Source: an uncultured Faecalitalea sp.
GTDB taxonomy: Bacteria; Bacillota_I; Bacilli_A; Erysipelotrichales; Erysipelotrichaceae
Assembly (NCBI GenBank): GCA_946408025.1
Contig: CAMJQJ010000007.1
Span: forward strand, 1 to 48,922
Reading direction: 5' to 3'
Length of the DNA: 48,922 nucleotides
Made by a program: the position numbers and the translations under genes. The notes under the pieces are model-generated. The model did no database searches and was not told where the DNA came from. It saw only the letters and a program-made list of their open reading frames with translations. Below are positions 17,114-25,876 of this stretch, in pieces. Position 1 is the stretch's first letter, and the number at the start of each line of letters is the position of its first letter.

Positions 17114-17142
17114 TTGAAACCAAATATAAAAAATGATTTAAT
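17114..17142 (+). promoter_or_regulatory. Putative promoter of the S-box/metK transcript
   Basis: TTGAAA is followed after 17 bp by TTTAAT (or after 19 bp by TAATAT). The predicted start near 17150 falls just before the 5' side of the riboswitch P1 stem at 17154. Confidence 0.6.
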
Positions 17143-17153
17143 ATCTGTGCACA

Positions 17154-17240
17154 TTATCAAGAGATGGGTTAGAGAGTTAGCTCGAAGATCCCACACCAAC
17201 CTGATTCGAAAATTAAGGTGGTCCCGCTAACAACGATAAG
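17154..17240 (+). ncRNA. SAM-I (S-box) riboswitch
   Basis: The conserved frame of an S-box aptamer is present. P1 is formed by TTATC (17154-17158) and GATAA (17235-17239). The 5' strand continues AAGAGATGGG, the central element is CACCAACCTGA, and the 3' strand is AAGGTGGTCCCGC then GATAAG. It lies directly upstream of metK, the SAM synthetase, which is the classical target. Binding of SAM should stabilise P1 and free the downstream terminator. Confidence 0.87.
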
Positions 17241-17284
17241 AAGTATAAATAATTACAACATACTTCTTAGAGTATGTTTTTTTT
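17239..17284 (+). terminator. S-box expression platform: antiterminator/terminator switch
   Basis: AGAAGTAT (17239-17246) can pair over eight bases with ATACTTCT (17260-17267) as an antiterminator. Alternatively ACATACT (17258-17264) pairs with AGTATGT (17271-17277), followed by eight T residues, as a terminator. The antiterminator uses the 3' edge of P1, so the two folds exclude each other. Confidence 0.85.
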
Positions 17285-17312
17285 ATGATATGATATGTGT
17301 AAGGAGGAAAAA

Positions 17313-18404
17313 ATGAAAAACTATATTTTCACTAGTGAGAGCGTTACAGAAGGGCATCCAGATAAGGTATGTGATCAGATTGCGGATGCAATCTTGGATG
17401 CAGCTCTTGAGCAGGATCCATATTCAAACATGGCAGTTGAATGTACGATCAAAGATGATTTTGTATTGATTTATGGAGAAGCTAATACAAAAGCGGATAT
17501 TGATTATGCAGCTATTGCGTTAGCAACAATCAAAAAGATTGGGTATGAGGAAGAATATCATGTTCATGTTGTTGTAAATCAGCAAAGTCCTGAAATTCAC
17601 AATGCGGTAAACCGTGATGATGTTTGTGCAGGTGATCAGGGAATTATGTTTGGTTATGCATGTGATGAAAGCAAAGAATATATGCCTCTACCAATTTACT
17701 ATGCACATAAGTTGGCTATGCAGTTGACAAAAGTAAGAAGAAACAATCCTAAATTAAAACCAGATGGCAAGACACAGGTGTCTGTTGAATATGAAAATGA
17801 TGAAATCAAACGTATTGATACAATCGTTGTTTCTACTCAACATGCAGCGGATGTTTCACAAGAAGAAATCAAAGATATCATCATGAATGATGTCATTAAA
17901 CCATGCATCAATGAGAATCTATTGGACGAAAATACAAAATACTTTATTAATCCAAGTGGAAGCTTTGTTGTAGGTGGATCTTTTGGTGATTCTGGAACAA
18001 CAGGACGTAAAATTGTATGTGATACATATGGTGGACGTGGACGTATTGGAGGAGGATGTTTCTCTAGTAAAGACCCAACGAAAGTAGACCGTAGTGCGGC
18101 TTATTATTGTCGCTATGTTGCCAAAAGTATCGTAGCAAATAATTTAGCCCGTCGTGCAGAAGTACAAGTATCTTATGCGATTGGTAAAAAAGAACCAATT
18201 TCACTTTGTGTAGATACATTTGGGACAGGAAAATTTGAAGATGAAAAGATTCTTGAAATCATTGAAAACAACTTTGATTTTAATGTAGATAACATCTTAA
18301 AAGAACTTGATCTAAGAAAGCCAATTTATCGTAAGACAAGTTGTTATGGTCATTTTGGAGATCCACAGTTCTCATGGGAGAAAATCAAAGAGTTAAAATT
18401 CTAG
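17313..18404 (+). CDS. metK: S-adenosylmethionine synthetase
   Basis: This 363 aa enzyme makes SAM from methionine and ATP. It opens with FTSESVTEGHPDKVCDQIADAILD. It contains GDQGIMFGYACDE, the adenine/methionine loop, and DPTKVDRSAAY. The usual GGHAFSGKD segment reads GGGCFSSKD here, a small departure next to the active site. I set the start at ATG 17313, which has AAGGAGG 5 bp upstream, and not at the in-frame 17295. It is shorter than the usual 380-400 aa but complete. Control is by the S-box riboswitch upstream. The nucleotidyltransferase gene follows 13 bp later. Confidence 0.96.
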   Translation: MKNYIFTSESVTEGHPDKVCDQIADAILDAALEQDPYSNMAVECTIKDDFVLIYGEANTKADIDYAAIALATIKKIGYEEEYHVHVVVNQQSPEIHNAVNRDDVCAGDQGIMFGYACDESKEYMPLPIYYAHKLAMQLTKVRRNNPKLKPDGKTQVSVEYENDEIKRIDTIVVSTQHAADVSQEEIKDIIMNDVIKPCINENLLDENTKYFINPSGSFVVGGSFGDSGTTGRKIVCDTYGGRGRIGGGCFSSKDPTKVDRSAAYYCRYVAKSIVANNLARRAEVQVSYAIGKKEPISLCVDTFGTGKFEDEKILEIIENNFDFNVDNILKELDLRKPIYRKTSCYGHFGDPQFSWEKIKELKF

Positions 18405-18417
18405 GAAGGAAAGAAGT

Positions 18418-19332
18418 ATGAACACTACATTAGTTATCATGGCAGCAGGAATCGGTTCTCGTTTTGGAGAAGGAATTAAACAGCTTGCCAAAATGGGACC
18501 AAATGGAGAAATCATTATGGATTACTCTATTTATGATGCCAAAGAAGCTGGCTTTAACAAAGTCGTATTTATCATTCGAAAAGATATTGAAGAAGAATTC
18601 AAGAACGTTATTGGAAATCGTATTCAAAAACATATTGATGTTGAGTATGTTTTCCAAGATATCAATGATGTTCCAGAAGGTTTCTCTGTACCAGAAGGAC
18701 GTACAAAACCTTGGGGAACAGGGCAGGCAGTTTTATGTGCTAAAGAAGTAGTTAAAGATCCTTTTGTTGTAATCAATGCAGACGATTATTATGGAAAAGA
18801 AGCATATAAGAAACTACATGATTTTTTAGTTTCTAATGAAAAACTTGATGCAAAATATACTATGGGTATGGCTGGTTTCGTCTTGAAAAATACTTTAAGT
18901 GAAAACGGAACTGTGACTCGTGGTATTTGTAAAGGCGAAAACGGGTTGTTGAAAACCGTTATTGAGACAAAAGGAATTAAAGAAGAAAATGGTAAGATCT
19001 TATGTGATGATCCTGAAGTAGAAGCCTGGGTAAAACCAGAAGATCTTGTATCGATGAATATGTGGGCTGCTTATCCAGATTTTATAGATTATTTAGAACA
19101 AGGCTTTAAAGAATTCTTATCAAATGTTGATGATGATCCAATGAAAAAAGAGTACTTATTACCAATCATTGTAAATGGTATGTTAGAAGAAAAGAGTGTG
19201 CAAGTTAAGATTTTGGAAACGAATGATCGCTGGTTTGGTGTTACATACAAAGAAGATAAAGAAGCCGTACAAAATTCGTTCAAAGAATTGATTGAAAAAG
19301 GTATTTATCCAGAAAATCTTTGGAATGATTAA
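18418..19332 (+). CDS. Sugar-nucleotidyltransferase-like protein
   Basis: This 304 aa NTP-transferase fold protein opens with VIMAAGIGSRFGEGIKQLAKMGPNG, the G-x-G-x-R-x nucleotide loop. The metal-binding Asp lies in VVINADDYYGKEAY. Related proteins activate sugar-1-phosphates, but the sugar is not predictable here. It follows metK with SD AGGAAAG and ends in a terminator, so SAM may control both through the S-box. Why these two are paired is unclear. Confidence 0.85.
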   Translation: MNTTLVIMAAGIGSRFGEGIKQLAKMGPNGEIIMDYSIYDAKEAGFNKVVFIIRKDIEEEFKNVIGNRIQKHIDVEYVFQDINDVPEGFSVPEGRTKPWGTGQAVLCAKEVVKDPFVVINADDYYGKEAYKKLHDFLVSNEKLDAKYTMGMAGFVLKNTLSENGTVTRGICKGENGLLKTVIETKGIKEENGKILCDDPEVEAWVKPEDLVSMNMWAAYPDFIDYLEQGFKEFLSNVDDDPMKKEYLLPIIVNGMLEEKSVQVKILETNDRWFGVTYKEDKEAVQNSFKELIEKGIYPENLWND

Positions 19333-19337
19333 TAGAT

Positions 19338-19365
19338 GAGCTTGGTTAAGACAAGCTCTTTTTTT
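19338..19365 (+). terminator. Terminator after the nucleotidyltransferase gene
   Basis: A perfect seven-pair stem GAGCTTG/CAAGCTC with a seven-base loop is followed by seven T residues. Confidence 0.9.
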
Positions 19366-19523
19366 GTGTTATTTTTGCAAAAACGAAAACGGTAACATAG
19401 TTGTAATATGTGAAATTGTCAAAATAACTGGACTTTTTTTGAAGAATCCTGTAAGTTTTTTAACTGTGTGTTTTAGAAAAACATACAAGAAATAGAAAAA
19501 TTTGTCAGGAGGCAAGAAAAAAT

Positions 19524-20486
19524 ATGATTAATAAAATCAAAAATACTGCTCTCGTTGCCGGATTATTTTTGAGTTTTACAGCAGGAAACACAGCTGTTTT
19601 CGCTAGTACAAAAACTGAAGCGGAAGTAAAGTTTCCAGTTTCTTTATCGGAAGCTTCTTATCAAGATGAAAAATCCCTGATGGAAATTATTCAAGATTCT
19701 TTTGATGAAGAATTAACGGGGTTAAAAGTAACGAACTCGACAAAGTCAAGCATTGAAATGGAATCTGATGATTATATTATCCAGGCTGAAGGAATAAATT
19801 TGGATAAAACTGGCTTGCAGAAGGTGATTTTGAAATTGACAAAGAAAGAGAATCTAAACGCTTTTCCAATTGAATTGCCAGTCACAGCTCAGCAGACTAG
19901 TACAGTTTCAAAATCTACGACCAAAACAGTAATTGTAGATGTTAAAGATGTAGTCGCTCCAACGATTGAAACAGAAGATTCATTTGTGACAGATCAAGGA
20001 GTTAGCTTAGATCTAGCTAGCCAGATCAGCGTAAGTGATGATAAAGATGAAACAGTTGAAGTATCTTTAAATGGAGATGTTGATTACAACACAATCGGTT
20101 CTTATGAAGTAGAAGCAACGGCTACAGATGAAAGTGGAAACACTACAACAAAAACAATAACGGTTAATGTTGAGGAAAACTTTTATGACAAGATTGCATC
20201 AGCTGCATTAGCTCAGCTAGGCGTATATCAAGATTGTACAATGTTGGTAACAAATTCTTTGAAGGCTGTAGGAATCAATTTTCATGGCTCACCCGCAGCT
20301 TATTTATCTTTGGGAACTGTTACAGATAATCCAGTACCAGGAGATATCATTGTATATAGTGGCCATGTGGCAATCTATATTGGAAATGGGCAAGCTGTTC
20401 ATGGTGGCTGGTTAGGAAATCAGACTGTTGTTTCAACAGTTGAATGTGATAAACCATTTATAGCTTATGTGCATGTTACAAAATAA
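19524..20486 (+). CDS. Secreted NlpC/P60-like cell-wall hydrolase with Ig-like domain
   Basis: This is a 320 aa secreted protein. A signal peptide ends near AVFAS (about residue 28). Residues 30-145 are unassigned, about 150-218 form a DUF5011/Ig-like domain (FVTDQGVSLDLASQISVSDD ... NTTTKTITV), and the C-terminal 95 residues are NlpC/P60-like. Catalytic candidates are Cys238 in YQDCTMLV, His281 in YSGHVAIYIG and His293 in AVHGGW. Such domains cut gamma-D-Glu-diamino-acid or related stem bonds. The SD is AGGAGG, and the 150 bp upstream shows no obvious regulatory fold. A terminator follows. Confidence 0.85.
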   Translation: MINKIKNTALVAGLFLSFTAGNTAVFASTKTEAEVKFPVSLSEASYQDEKSLMEIIQDSFDEELTGLKVTNSTKSSIEMESDDYIIQAEGINLDKTGLQKVILKLTKKENLNAFPIELPVTAQQTSTVSKSTTKTVIVDVKDVVAPTIETEDSFVTDQGVSLDLASQISVSDDKDETVEVSLNGDVDYNTIGSYEVEATATDESGNTTTKTITVNVEENFYDKIASAALAQLGVYQDCTMLVTNSLKAVGINFHGSPAAYLSLGTVTDNPVPGDIIVYSGHVAIYIGNGQAVHGGWLGNQTVVSTVECDKPFIAYVHVTK

Positions 20487-20508
20487 GCGCTAATGCGCTT
20501 TTTTTTTT
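20485..20508 (+). terminator. Terminator after the NlpC/P60 gene
   Basis: The six-pair stem AAGCGC/GCGCTT with loop TAAT is followed by about eight T residues. It begins in the stop codon region. Confidence 0.9.
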
Positions 20509-20509
20509 A

Positions 20510-20538
20510 TTGACTTTTATGAGGAACATGACTAAACT
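20510..20538 (+). promoter_or_regulatory. Promoter of the marR-MATE operon
   Basis: TTGACT, a 17 bp spacer and TAAACT lie directly after the preceding terminator. The predicted start (about 20545) is inside the palindrome at 20542-20563. Confidence 0.7.
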
Positions 20539-20541
20539 GTT

Positions 20542-20563
20542 TTTTGTTTACAAGTAAACAAAA
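20542..20563 (+). promoter_or_regulatory. Palindromic MarR-type operator
   Basis: TTTTGTTTAC and GTAAACAAAA form perfect 10 bp arms around AA. The site covers the predicted transcription start and ends just before the GGAGG of the marR gene. That fits autorepression by the encoded MarR protein. Confidence 0.75.
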
Positions 20564-20573
20564 TGGAGGCCGA

Positions 20574-21038
20574 ATGAAAAGAAATGTAGAAAATCTTTTG
20601 TCTCTTTTTACGAAAATCAGACGATTTTATGCTATTGAATTACAAAATAAATTAGAGGGAGAAAACTTGACGCCTAATGAAATTTCAATTTTGATTATAT
20701 TGGCTAATAATCCTTCGATTTCGACAAGTTCACAACTTGTTTGTGTCTTACAGGTTTCAAAAGGATTGGTTAGTCGAAGCGTTGATAGTCTAGTCAAGAA
20801 AAGGTTGATTCAATGCACCCCGGATTTAAATGATAGAAGAGTTCAAAGGATTAGTCTGACACCACATTCTATAAAATTAACAAAAAAAATTGCTGAAGAA
20901 ACTAATAAAATTAATGAAAGAGTATTACGAGATGTTTCTGATCAAGAAATCATGCAGCTAGAGAACACAATATTAAAAATTATCAATTGTTTTAATTTAG
21001 AGAGGGAAGATACATATGAAATTAACGATGTCCAATGA
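20574..21038 (+). CDS. MarR family transcriptional regulator
   Basis: This 154 aa winged-helix regulator has the helix-turn-helix PSISTSSQLVCVLQVSKGLVSR near residues 43-66 and the wing motif DLNDRRVQRISLT. The start is ATG 20574, with GGAGG 4 bp upstream; the track start 20544 lies in the operator. It overlaps the MATE gene by 23 bp, the standard pairing of a MarR repressor with the pump it controls. The inducing ligand is unknown. Confidence 0.9.
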   Translation: MKRNVENLLSLFTKIRRFYAIELQNKLEGENLTPNEISILIILANNPSISTSSQLVCVLQVSKGLVSRSVDSLVKKRLIQCTPDLNDRRVQRISLTPHSIKLTKKIAEETNKINERVLRDVSDQEIMQLENTILKIINCFNLEREDTYEINDVQ

Positions 21039-22389
21039 AGTAGATTTAGGAAATGAATCAGTAAAAAAATTATTTTGGATTTTGGCTTTACCAGCTATAT
21101 TGTCTCAGGCTATCAATGCTTTATATAATATCGTAGACAGAATGTATATTGGACATATACCAGATGTAGGTTCTATCGCTTTAACAGGTGTTGGAGTTTG
21201 CTTTCCAATTATTATGATCATTAGTGCGACAGCTTACTTATTTGGCGTTGGTGGAGCTCCTCGTGCAAGTATATATATGGGGAAAAAAGATAATGGAACA
21301 GCAGAAAAAATATTAGGAAATTGTTTTGTATCTCTAATTGTGGTTTCATTGGTATTAACAGGTATCGTGTGGATTTTTAATGAACCTTTATTATATTTAT
21401 TCGGTGCGAGCGACAATACAATCGGTTATGCAAAAAGCTATATTTGTATTTATGCAATTGGAACCATTTCTGTAATGTTAACACTTGGAATGAATGCTTT
21501 TATTTCAACACAAGGTTTTTCCAAAATTAGTATGCTTACTGTACTTATAGGGGCAATTACTAATATTATTCTAGATCCTATTTTTATTTTTGTATTTAAT
21601 TTAGGTGTTAATGGTGCAGCTTGGGCAACAATTATTTCTCAAACGATTAGTGCAATTTGGGCATTAAAATTTTTATTGTCTAATAAAACTTTGCTTCATC
21701 TTAGAAAAGATTGTATGAAAATTGAAAAAAATATTTTAGGCCCATGTATAGGGCTAGGGGTTGCTCCTTTTGTGATGCAGTCAACAGAAAGTATTTTAGT
21801 TTTATGCTTTAATTCTTCATTGTTAGCTTATGGAGGGGACCTTGCGGTTGGAGCGATGACTATTCTCTCAAGTATTATGCAATTTGCCATGCTTCCTTTG
21901 CAGGGGATGACACAGGGTGGACAACCAATAATAAGTTTTAATTATGGTGCAGGTAAACTTGACCGTGTAAAAAAAGCGTTTAAATTACAATTGTTATCTT
22001 GTTTTGTATATGCATTGATTTTGTGGTTATTGGTAATGTTTGCTCCGTCTTTTTTTGCTTTGGTGTTTACTTCTGATTCTAGTCTTGTTGATATTTCTTC
22101 ATGGGCAATGAGGATTTATTTCTTTGCGGTTCCAATGATGGGAATACAGGTTGCTTGTCAACAAACATTTATTGCATTTGGGAACTCAAAGACTAGTGCT
22201 TTCTTAGCTATATTCAGAAAACTAATTTTATTGATTCCACTAATTTACATTTTGCCAATAATAGTAAGCGACAAAGTGTTTGCAGTATTTTTGGCAGAGC
22301 CGATTGCCGATACAATCGCATCGATTACAACAGCTACTCTATTCTATTTTAACTTTAAAAAGATGATCCAAAATAAGAATCAGGAATAA
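21016..22389 (+). CDS. MATE family efflux transporter
   Basis: This 457 aa MATE protein has about twelve transmembrane segments. It opens with KKLFWILALPAILSQAINALYNIVDRMYIGH, the usual first helix, and an internal repeat starts near residue 240. GMTQGGQPIISFNYGAG is a family signature. It exports cationic drugs or toxic metabolites using a Na+ or H+ gradient; the substrate is not predictable. It is translated from within the end of marR (SD GAGGGA) and is followed by a terminator. Confidence 0.92.
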   Translation: MKLTMSNEVDLGNESVKKLFWILALPAILSQAINALYNIVDRMYIGHIPDVGSIALTGVGVCFPIIMIISATAYLFGVGGAPRASIYMGKKDNGTAEKILGNCFVSLIVVSLVLTGIVWIFNEPLLYLFGASDNTIGYAKSYICIYAIGTISVMLTLGMNAFISTQGFSKISMLTVLIGAITNIILDPIFIFVFNLGVNGAAWATIISQTISAIWALKFLLSNKTLLHLRKDCMKIEKNILGPCIGLGVAPFVMQSTESILVLCFNSSLLAYGGDLAVGAMTILSSIMQFAMLPLQGMTQGGQPIISFNYGAGKLDRVKKAFKLQLLSCFVYALILWLLVMFAPSFFALVFTSDSSLVDISSWAMRIYFFAVPMMGIQVACQQTFIAFGNSKTSAFLAIFRKLILLIPLIYILPIIVSDKVFAVFLAEPIADTIASITTATLFYFNFKKMIQNKNQE

Positions 22390-22393
22390 AATG

Positions 22394-22441
22394 AAGCGAA
22401 CCTAATAGTTTTGGCTTTTAAACTAAAAGGTTCGCTTTTTT
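22394..22441 (+). terminator. Terminator after the MATE gene
   Basis: The outer nine-pair stem AAGCGAACC/GGTTCGCTT, with an AGTTT/AAACT inner stem, is followed by a T run. Confidence 0.85.
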
Positions 22442-22634
22442 ATGTAAAAGGATAATAATAAGATAATGGAATTCATTATAGATAAATACATTAAATATTG
22501 AGATAGACAAAAACCATGAAAAGAAGGACTCTGATACTTATAGAATACAGAAATTACCCTTACAATTTTAAAATTATTATTTTAACTACATAAATAATCT
22601 AATTTTCTATAAACTTTTTATATAATTGAACGAT
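22442..22634 (+). other. AT-rich spacer upstream of the glycyl radical operon
   Basis: No gene, RNA fold or long repeat is visible in this stretch. A TATAAT at 22621-22626 just before the tandem repeat is the best -10 candidate, but I found no convincing -35 at the right distance. Confidence 0.45.
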
Positions 22635-22674
22635 AATGATTAAAAATGAATGAAAATGATTGAAAATGGTTTGT
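22635..22674 (+). promoter_or_regulatory. Tandem 10-bp repeats, candidate operator of the glycyl radical operon
   Basis: Successive decamers read AATGATTAAA, AATGAATGAA, AATGATTGAA and the partial AATGGTTTGT. The period of 10 bp would place equivalent bases on one face of the helix. The array lies between a TATAAT and the start of the glycyl radical enzyme gene, whose operon encodes a DeoR-family regulator, the likeliest binder. Confidence 0.5.
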
Positions 22675-22715
22675 TTGGGTGATATAGTGAAATTGTAGGG
22701 AAAGAGGTGCATCTT

Positions 22716-24986
22716 ATGGCTAGAATTAATATTGACGGTGCTCAAAATGTGGAGGTTTCAATTAAAATTCCATGTGAAAAAACACCATTAGAGCAGTTGG
22801 AAATTATGGAAGCTTATACAAAAGCTCATCAGGAATCAAAAAATGAAGATAAAGCAGTTCGCGAATTAAATTGTCTTAAGACTATATTTCCACGTTTATT
22901 TAGAAGTATAGAAGAAAATGATCTTATCGCTGGTAGACTTGATTTTTTACCAATTGGGTTTGGTAGTGTGACAAGTATCGGTGGTGTTGGCCATTATTGC
23001 GTATTTCATAAATTAAGAGCGTTTAAAGATACTTTAGAAGATGAAGAGTTAAAAAAACGAGTAGATGTTTTGTATGATTATTGGCAAGATAATGATGTTA
23101 AATCCATCTATTGTCAAGACATTTTAAATGATACGACAACAGGGCGCTTTATTGATTGTAAATTTCCTTTTATGGCCACAGCAAGATTGAGTGGAATGAT
23201 GTTGGACTATAAAAAGTTAGTTAGATTTGGTGTAGATGGTTTGATCAATTTAATTAAAGATAATGAATCCAATACATTCATGGAAGCGTGTCTAGGAACG
23301 ATGTATCTATTTAAAGATGTCATTCGTAAACAAATTGAATTGGTAGAAGATGCCATTGAAAAGACACAGGATGAGCAGAGATTAAAGGATCTTTACCTTA
23401 TGAAAGAAGACTTGATTTATATTTTGGATCATAAACCAGCTACTTTCCATCAAGCCTTACAATTATTCTGGCTATATGCTCTATGTGCAGGATGTATCAA
23501 TTATGGTCGTATGGATATTGTCTTAGGACCATATCTAAAACATGATATCGATACTGGTTTGATTGATGAAGATGAAGCTTATCGTTATGTTAAATCGTTG
23601 TGGACCATGATTGAAAATCGAAGAACGACGGTGAATGGTCGTATTATCGTAGGTGGCAAAGGTAGAGAAGATGTAGAAGCGGCAGATCTATTCTGTAAGA
23701 TTGCCTTAAGAGTATGCAAAGATACTCGTTATGTTGAACCACAATTTACACTTCGTTTTGATCATACAACTCCTGACTACATCATGGATATGGCTTATGA
23801 ATGTATCGCATCTGGGGCAACTTATCCAACTTTATATAATGATGAAGTTAATGTACCAGCTGTGATGTATGGTATGAGAGTAGATGAAAAAATTGCCGAA
23901 CAATATATTCCATTTGGATGCGGTGAATTTGTCATTCAAGGAAAGAGCGTCGGTACCCCTAATACATTGTTGAATCTAGTTAAGATCATGCAGCTTGCAT
24001 TAAATGAAGGATATGATCCTATGGATCATGTTTATAAGGCTGGTCCGGTTAAAGTGCATCCAATTGAATCTTTTGATACATTTGATAAATTCTATGATCA
24101 ATATAAAGCTTTATTAGATTATTACTTTGATTTAAGTGTATATGCACAAAAGCACAGTTATGAAATTATGAATCAAGAAGTTAGCTTCTTATTTACATCT
24201 ATTTTAATGGATGATTGTCTAGCAAGACAAAAGGCATTATTAGATGGTGGTGTTGAAATTCTTGGTGGTACCAATGAGACATATGGAAATATTAACGCCA
24301 GCGATGCCCTTTACGCGATCAAAACATTGGTATATGATCAGAAAAAGTATACTCTAAAAGAATTGAATGAAGCAGCATTGCATAATTATGTTGGTTACGA
24401 AAAAATTCGTAAAGAAATACTGGCTTTGCCTAAATATGGAAATGATATTGAAGATGTTGATGAGATGGCCAATGATTTATATGAATATGTCGCAAAAAAT
24501 ATTCGTCAACGTGGAATTGATGAAGGTATGGGCTATTATTTGATCGTAATCTCAAATAACCAGACCAATACCGATTGGGGACATCAAACGGATGCAAGTT
24601 TGGATGGAAGATTACGTGGAGTTTATATGAATCCGGCAAATAATCCTCAAGGTGGAGCAGCGAAGAGTGGACCAACGGCTGTGTTAAATTCTTTAGCTCG
24701 ATTTGATGCGAAATATCATGGCGGTAGTGTTCAAAACATTAAGTTTACACCACGAATGATGCATGAAGATAAAGAAAAAGTAAAACTTTTATTTAAAACA
24801 TATTTTGATAAAGGTGGATGTCAATTGATGGTAACTGTTGTCGATCATGGCGTATTGGAAGATGCTCAAAAACATCCAGAAAACTATCCAGATTTGATCG
24901 TTCGAGTCGCTGGGTATAGTGCGGTGTTTGTCAATTTGACAAAAGATGTTCAAGAAGAATTGTTAAGTAGGACTTTATATGATTAA
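22716..24986 (+). CDS. Glycyl radical enzyme (CxE-type lyase/dehydratase), substrate unknown
   Basis: This 756 aa protein belongs to the pyruvate formate-lyase/glycyl radical superfamily. The thiyl cysteine is Cys402 in IPFGCGEFVIQG and the radical glycine is Gly733 in VRVAGYSAVFVNL. C-x-E with Glu404 matches the eliminases (choline TMA-lyase, glycerol or propanediol dehydratase, hydroxyproline dehydratase), where Glu acts as base. Pyruvate formate-lyase has Cys-Cys. The residue between them is Gly here, whereas those enzymes usually have Val. I chose ATG 22716, behind AGAGGTG, over GTG 22707. It overlaps its activase by 8 bp and shares an operon with a DeoR regulator and a NanE-like epimerase, which suggests a sugar-phosphate substrate. 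Confidence 0.93.
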   Translation: MARINIDGAQNVEVSIKIPCEKTPLEQLEIMEAYTKAHQESKNEDKAVRELNCLKTIFPRLFRSIEENDLIAGRLDFLPIGFGSVTSIGGVGHYCVFHKLRAFKDTLEDEELKKRVDVLYDYWQDNDVKSIYCQDILNDTTTGRFIDCKFPFMATARLSGMMLDYKKLVRFGVDGLINLIKDNESNTFMEACLGTMYLFKDVIRKQIELVEDAIEKTQDEQRLKDLYLMKEDLIYILDHKPATFHQALQLFWLYALCAGCINYGRMDIVLGPYLKHDIDTGLIDEDEAYRYVKSLWTMIENRRTTVNGRIIVGGKGREDVEAADLFCKIALRVCKDTRYVEPQFTLRFDHTTPDYIMDMAYECIASGATYPTLYNDEVNVPAVMYGMRVDEKIAEQYIPFGCGEFVIQGKSVGTPNTLLNLVKIMQLALNEGYDPMDHVYKAGPVKVHPIESFDTFDKFYDQYKALLDYYFDLSVYAQKHSYEIMNQEVSFLFTSILMDDCLARQKALLDGGVEILGGTNETYGNINASDALYAIKTLVYDQKKYTLKELNEAALHNYVGYEKIRKEILALPKYGNDIEDVDEMANDLYEYVAKNIRQRGIDEGMGYYLIVISNNQTNTDWGHQTDASLDGRLRGVYMNPANNPQGGAAKSGPTAVLNSLARFDAKYHGGSVQNIKFTPRMMHEDKEKVKLLFKTYFDKGGCQLMVTVVDHGVLEDAQKHPENYPDLIVRVAGYSAVFVNLTKDVQEELLSRTLYD

Positions 24987-25875
24987 TGTTTCAAATATTG
25001 AACGCTTTGCGACCCATGATGGGCCGGGAATTCGTACAACGATTTTTCTAAAAGGTTGTTCGTTACATTGTCCATGGTGTGCTAATCCAGAAACATGGGC
25101 AGAATATCCAGTGTTGATGCATGATACTAAAACATGTGTTCGTTGTCTTGCATGTCAAAATAATTGTTCAAACATGGCAATTCATTTTGATCCAGAATTT
25201 AAATGGAACTCTCAAACATGCCAACGCTGTAATACTTGTATTGAAAACTGCCCAGTTGAAGCGCTTGAATTTTCAGGAAAGAGCATGGAAATCGAAGAAA
25301 TCGTTAAAATTGTTTTAAAAGATATTGATTATTATAAAAATAGTCAGGGTGGTGTAACAATTTCTGGAGGAGAAGCCTTTGTACAATTTGATGCGTTAAT
25401 GGAGTTGTTGAAGGCGTTAAAAAAACATAATTTACATGTTGCGATTGAAACAACGGGGAATTATTCTAATGAAAAAATAAAAAGTGCATTATCATATATT
25501 GATTTATGGCTAATTGATTTTAAACACATCGATAAAGATATGTTGCAGAAAGTAACCGGTGGTGATTATGATCAAATCATGGAGAATATTATGTATTTAA
25601 TGAATGCTTGTCCAGACCAAGTGATCATACGAACGCCAGTTATACCGAACTTTAACTCTGATCAAAAAACACTGTGTGCCATGATTGAATATGTTTCGAA
25701 ATATCCTGTCAAAGAGATGGATCTACTTCCATATCATTCTTTAGGAAAATCAAAATGGGATAAGATGCATAAAAACTATGTTTATTCTGATTTAAAGATG
25801 ATGGATAAAAGTGAACTATCTGACTATGTTGAAATTGGCAAAAAACATGGTTTGAAGATCAAACTGGGAGGTTAG
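24979..25875 (+). CDS. Glycyl radical enzyme activase (radical SAM, with extra Fe-S domain)
   Basis: This 298 aa radical SAM enzyme installs the glycyl radical on the neighbouring lyase. It opens with RFATHDGPGIRTTIFLKGC, and the cluster motif CSLHCPWC (CxxxCxxC) follows. A ferredoxin-like insert then carries two four-Cys sets, CVRCLACQNNC and CQRCNTCIENCP, as in eliminase activases. PflA lacks this insert, so its presence agrees with a non-PFL enzyme upstream. GGVTISGGEAFVQ is the SAM-binding GGE motif. The start lies inside the lyase gene. Confidence 0.95.
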   Translation: MINVSNIERFATHDGPGIRTTIFLKGCSLHCPWCANPETWAEYPVLMHDTKTCVRCLACQNNCSNMAIHFDPEFKWNSQTCQRCNTCIENCPVEALEFSGKSMEIEEIVKIVLKDIDYYKNSQGGVTISGGEAFVQFDALMELLKALKKHNLHVAIETTGNYSNEKIKSALSYIDLWLIDFKHIDKDMLQKVTGGDYDQIMENIMYLMNACPDQVIIRTPVIPNFNSDQKTLCAMIEYVSKYPVKEMDLLPYHSLGKSKWDKMHKNYVYSDLKMMDKSELSDYVEIGKKHGLKIKLGG

Positions 25876-25876
25876 T

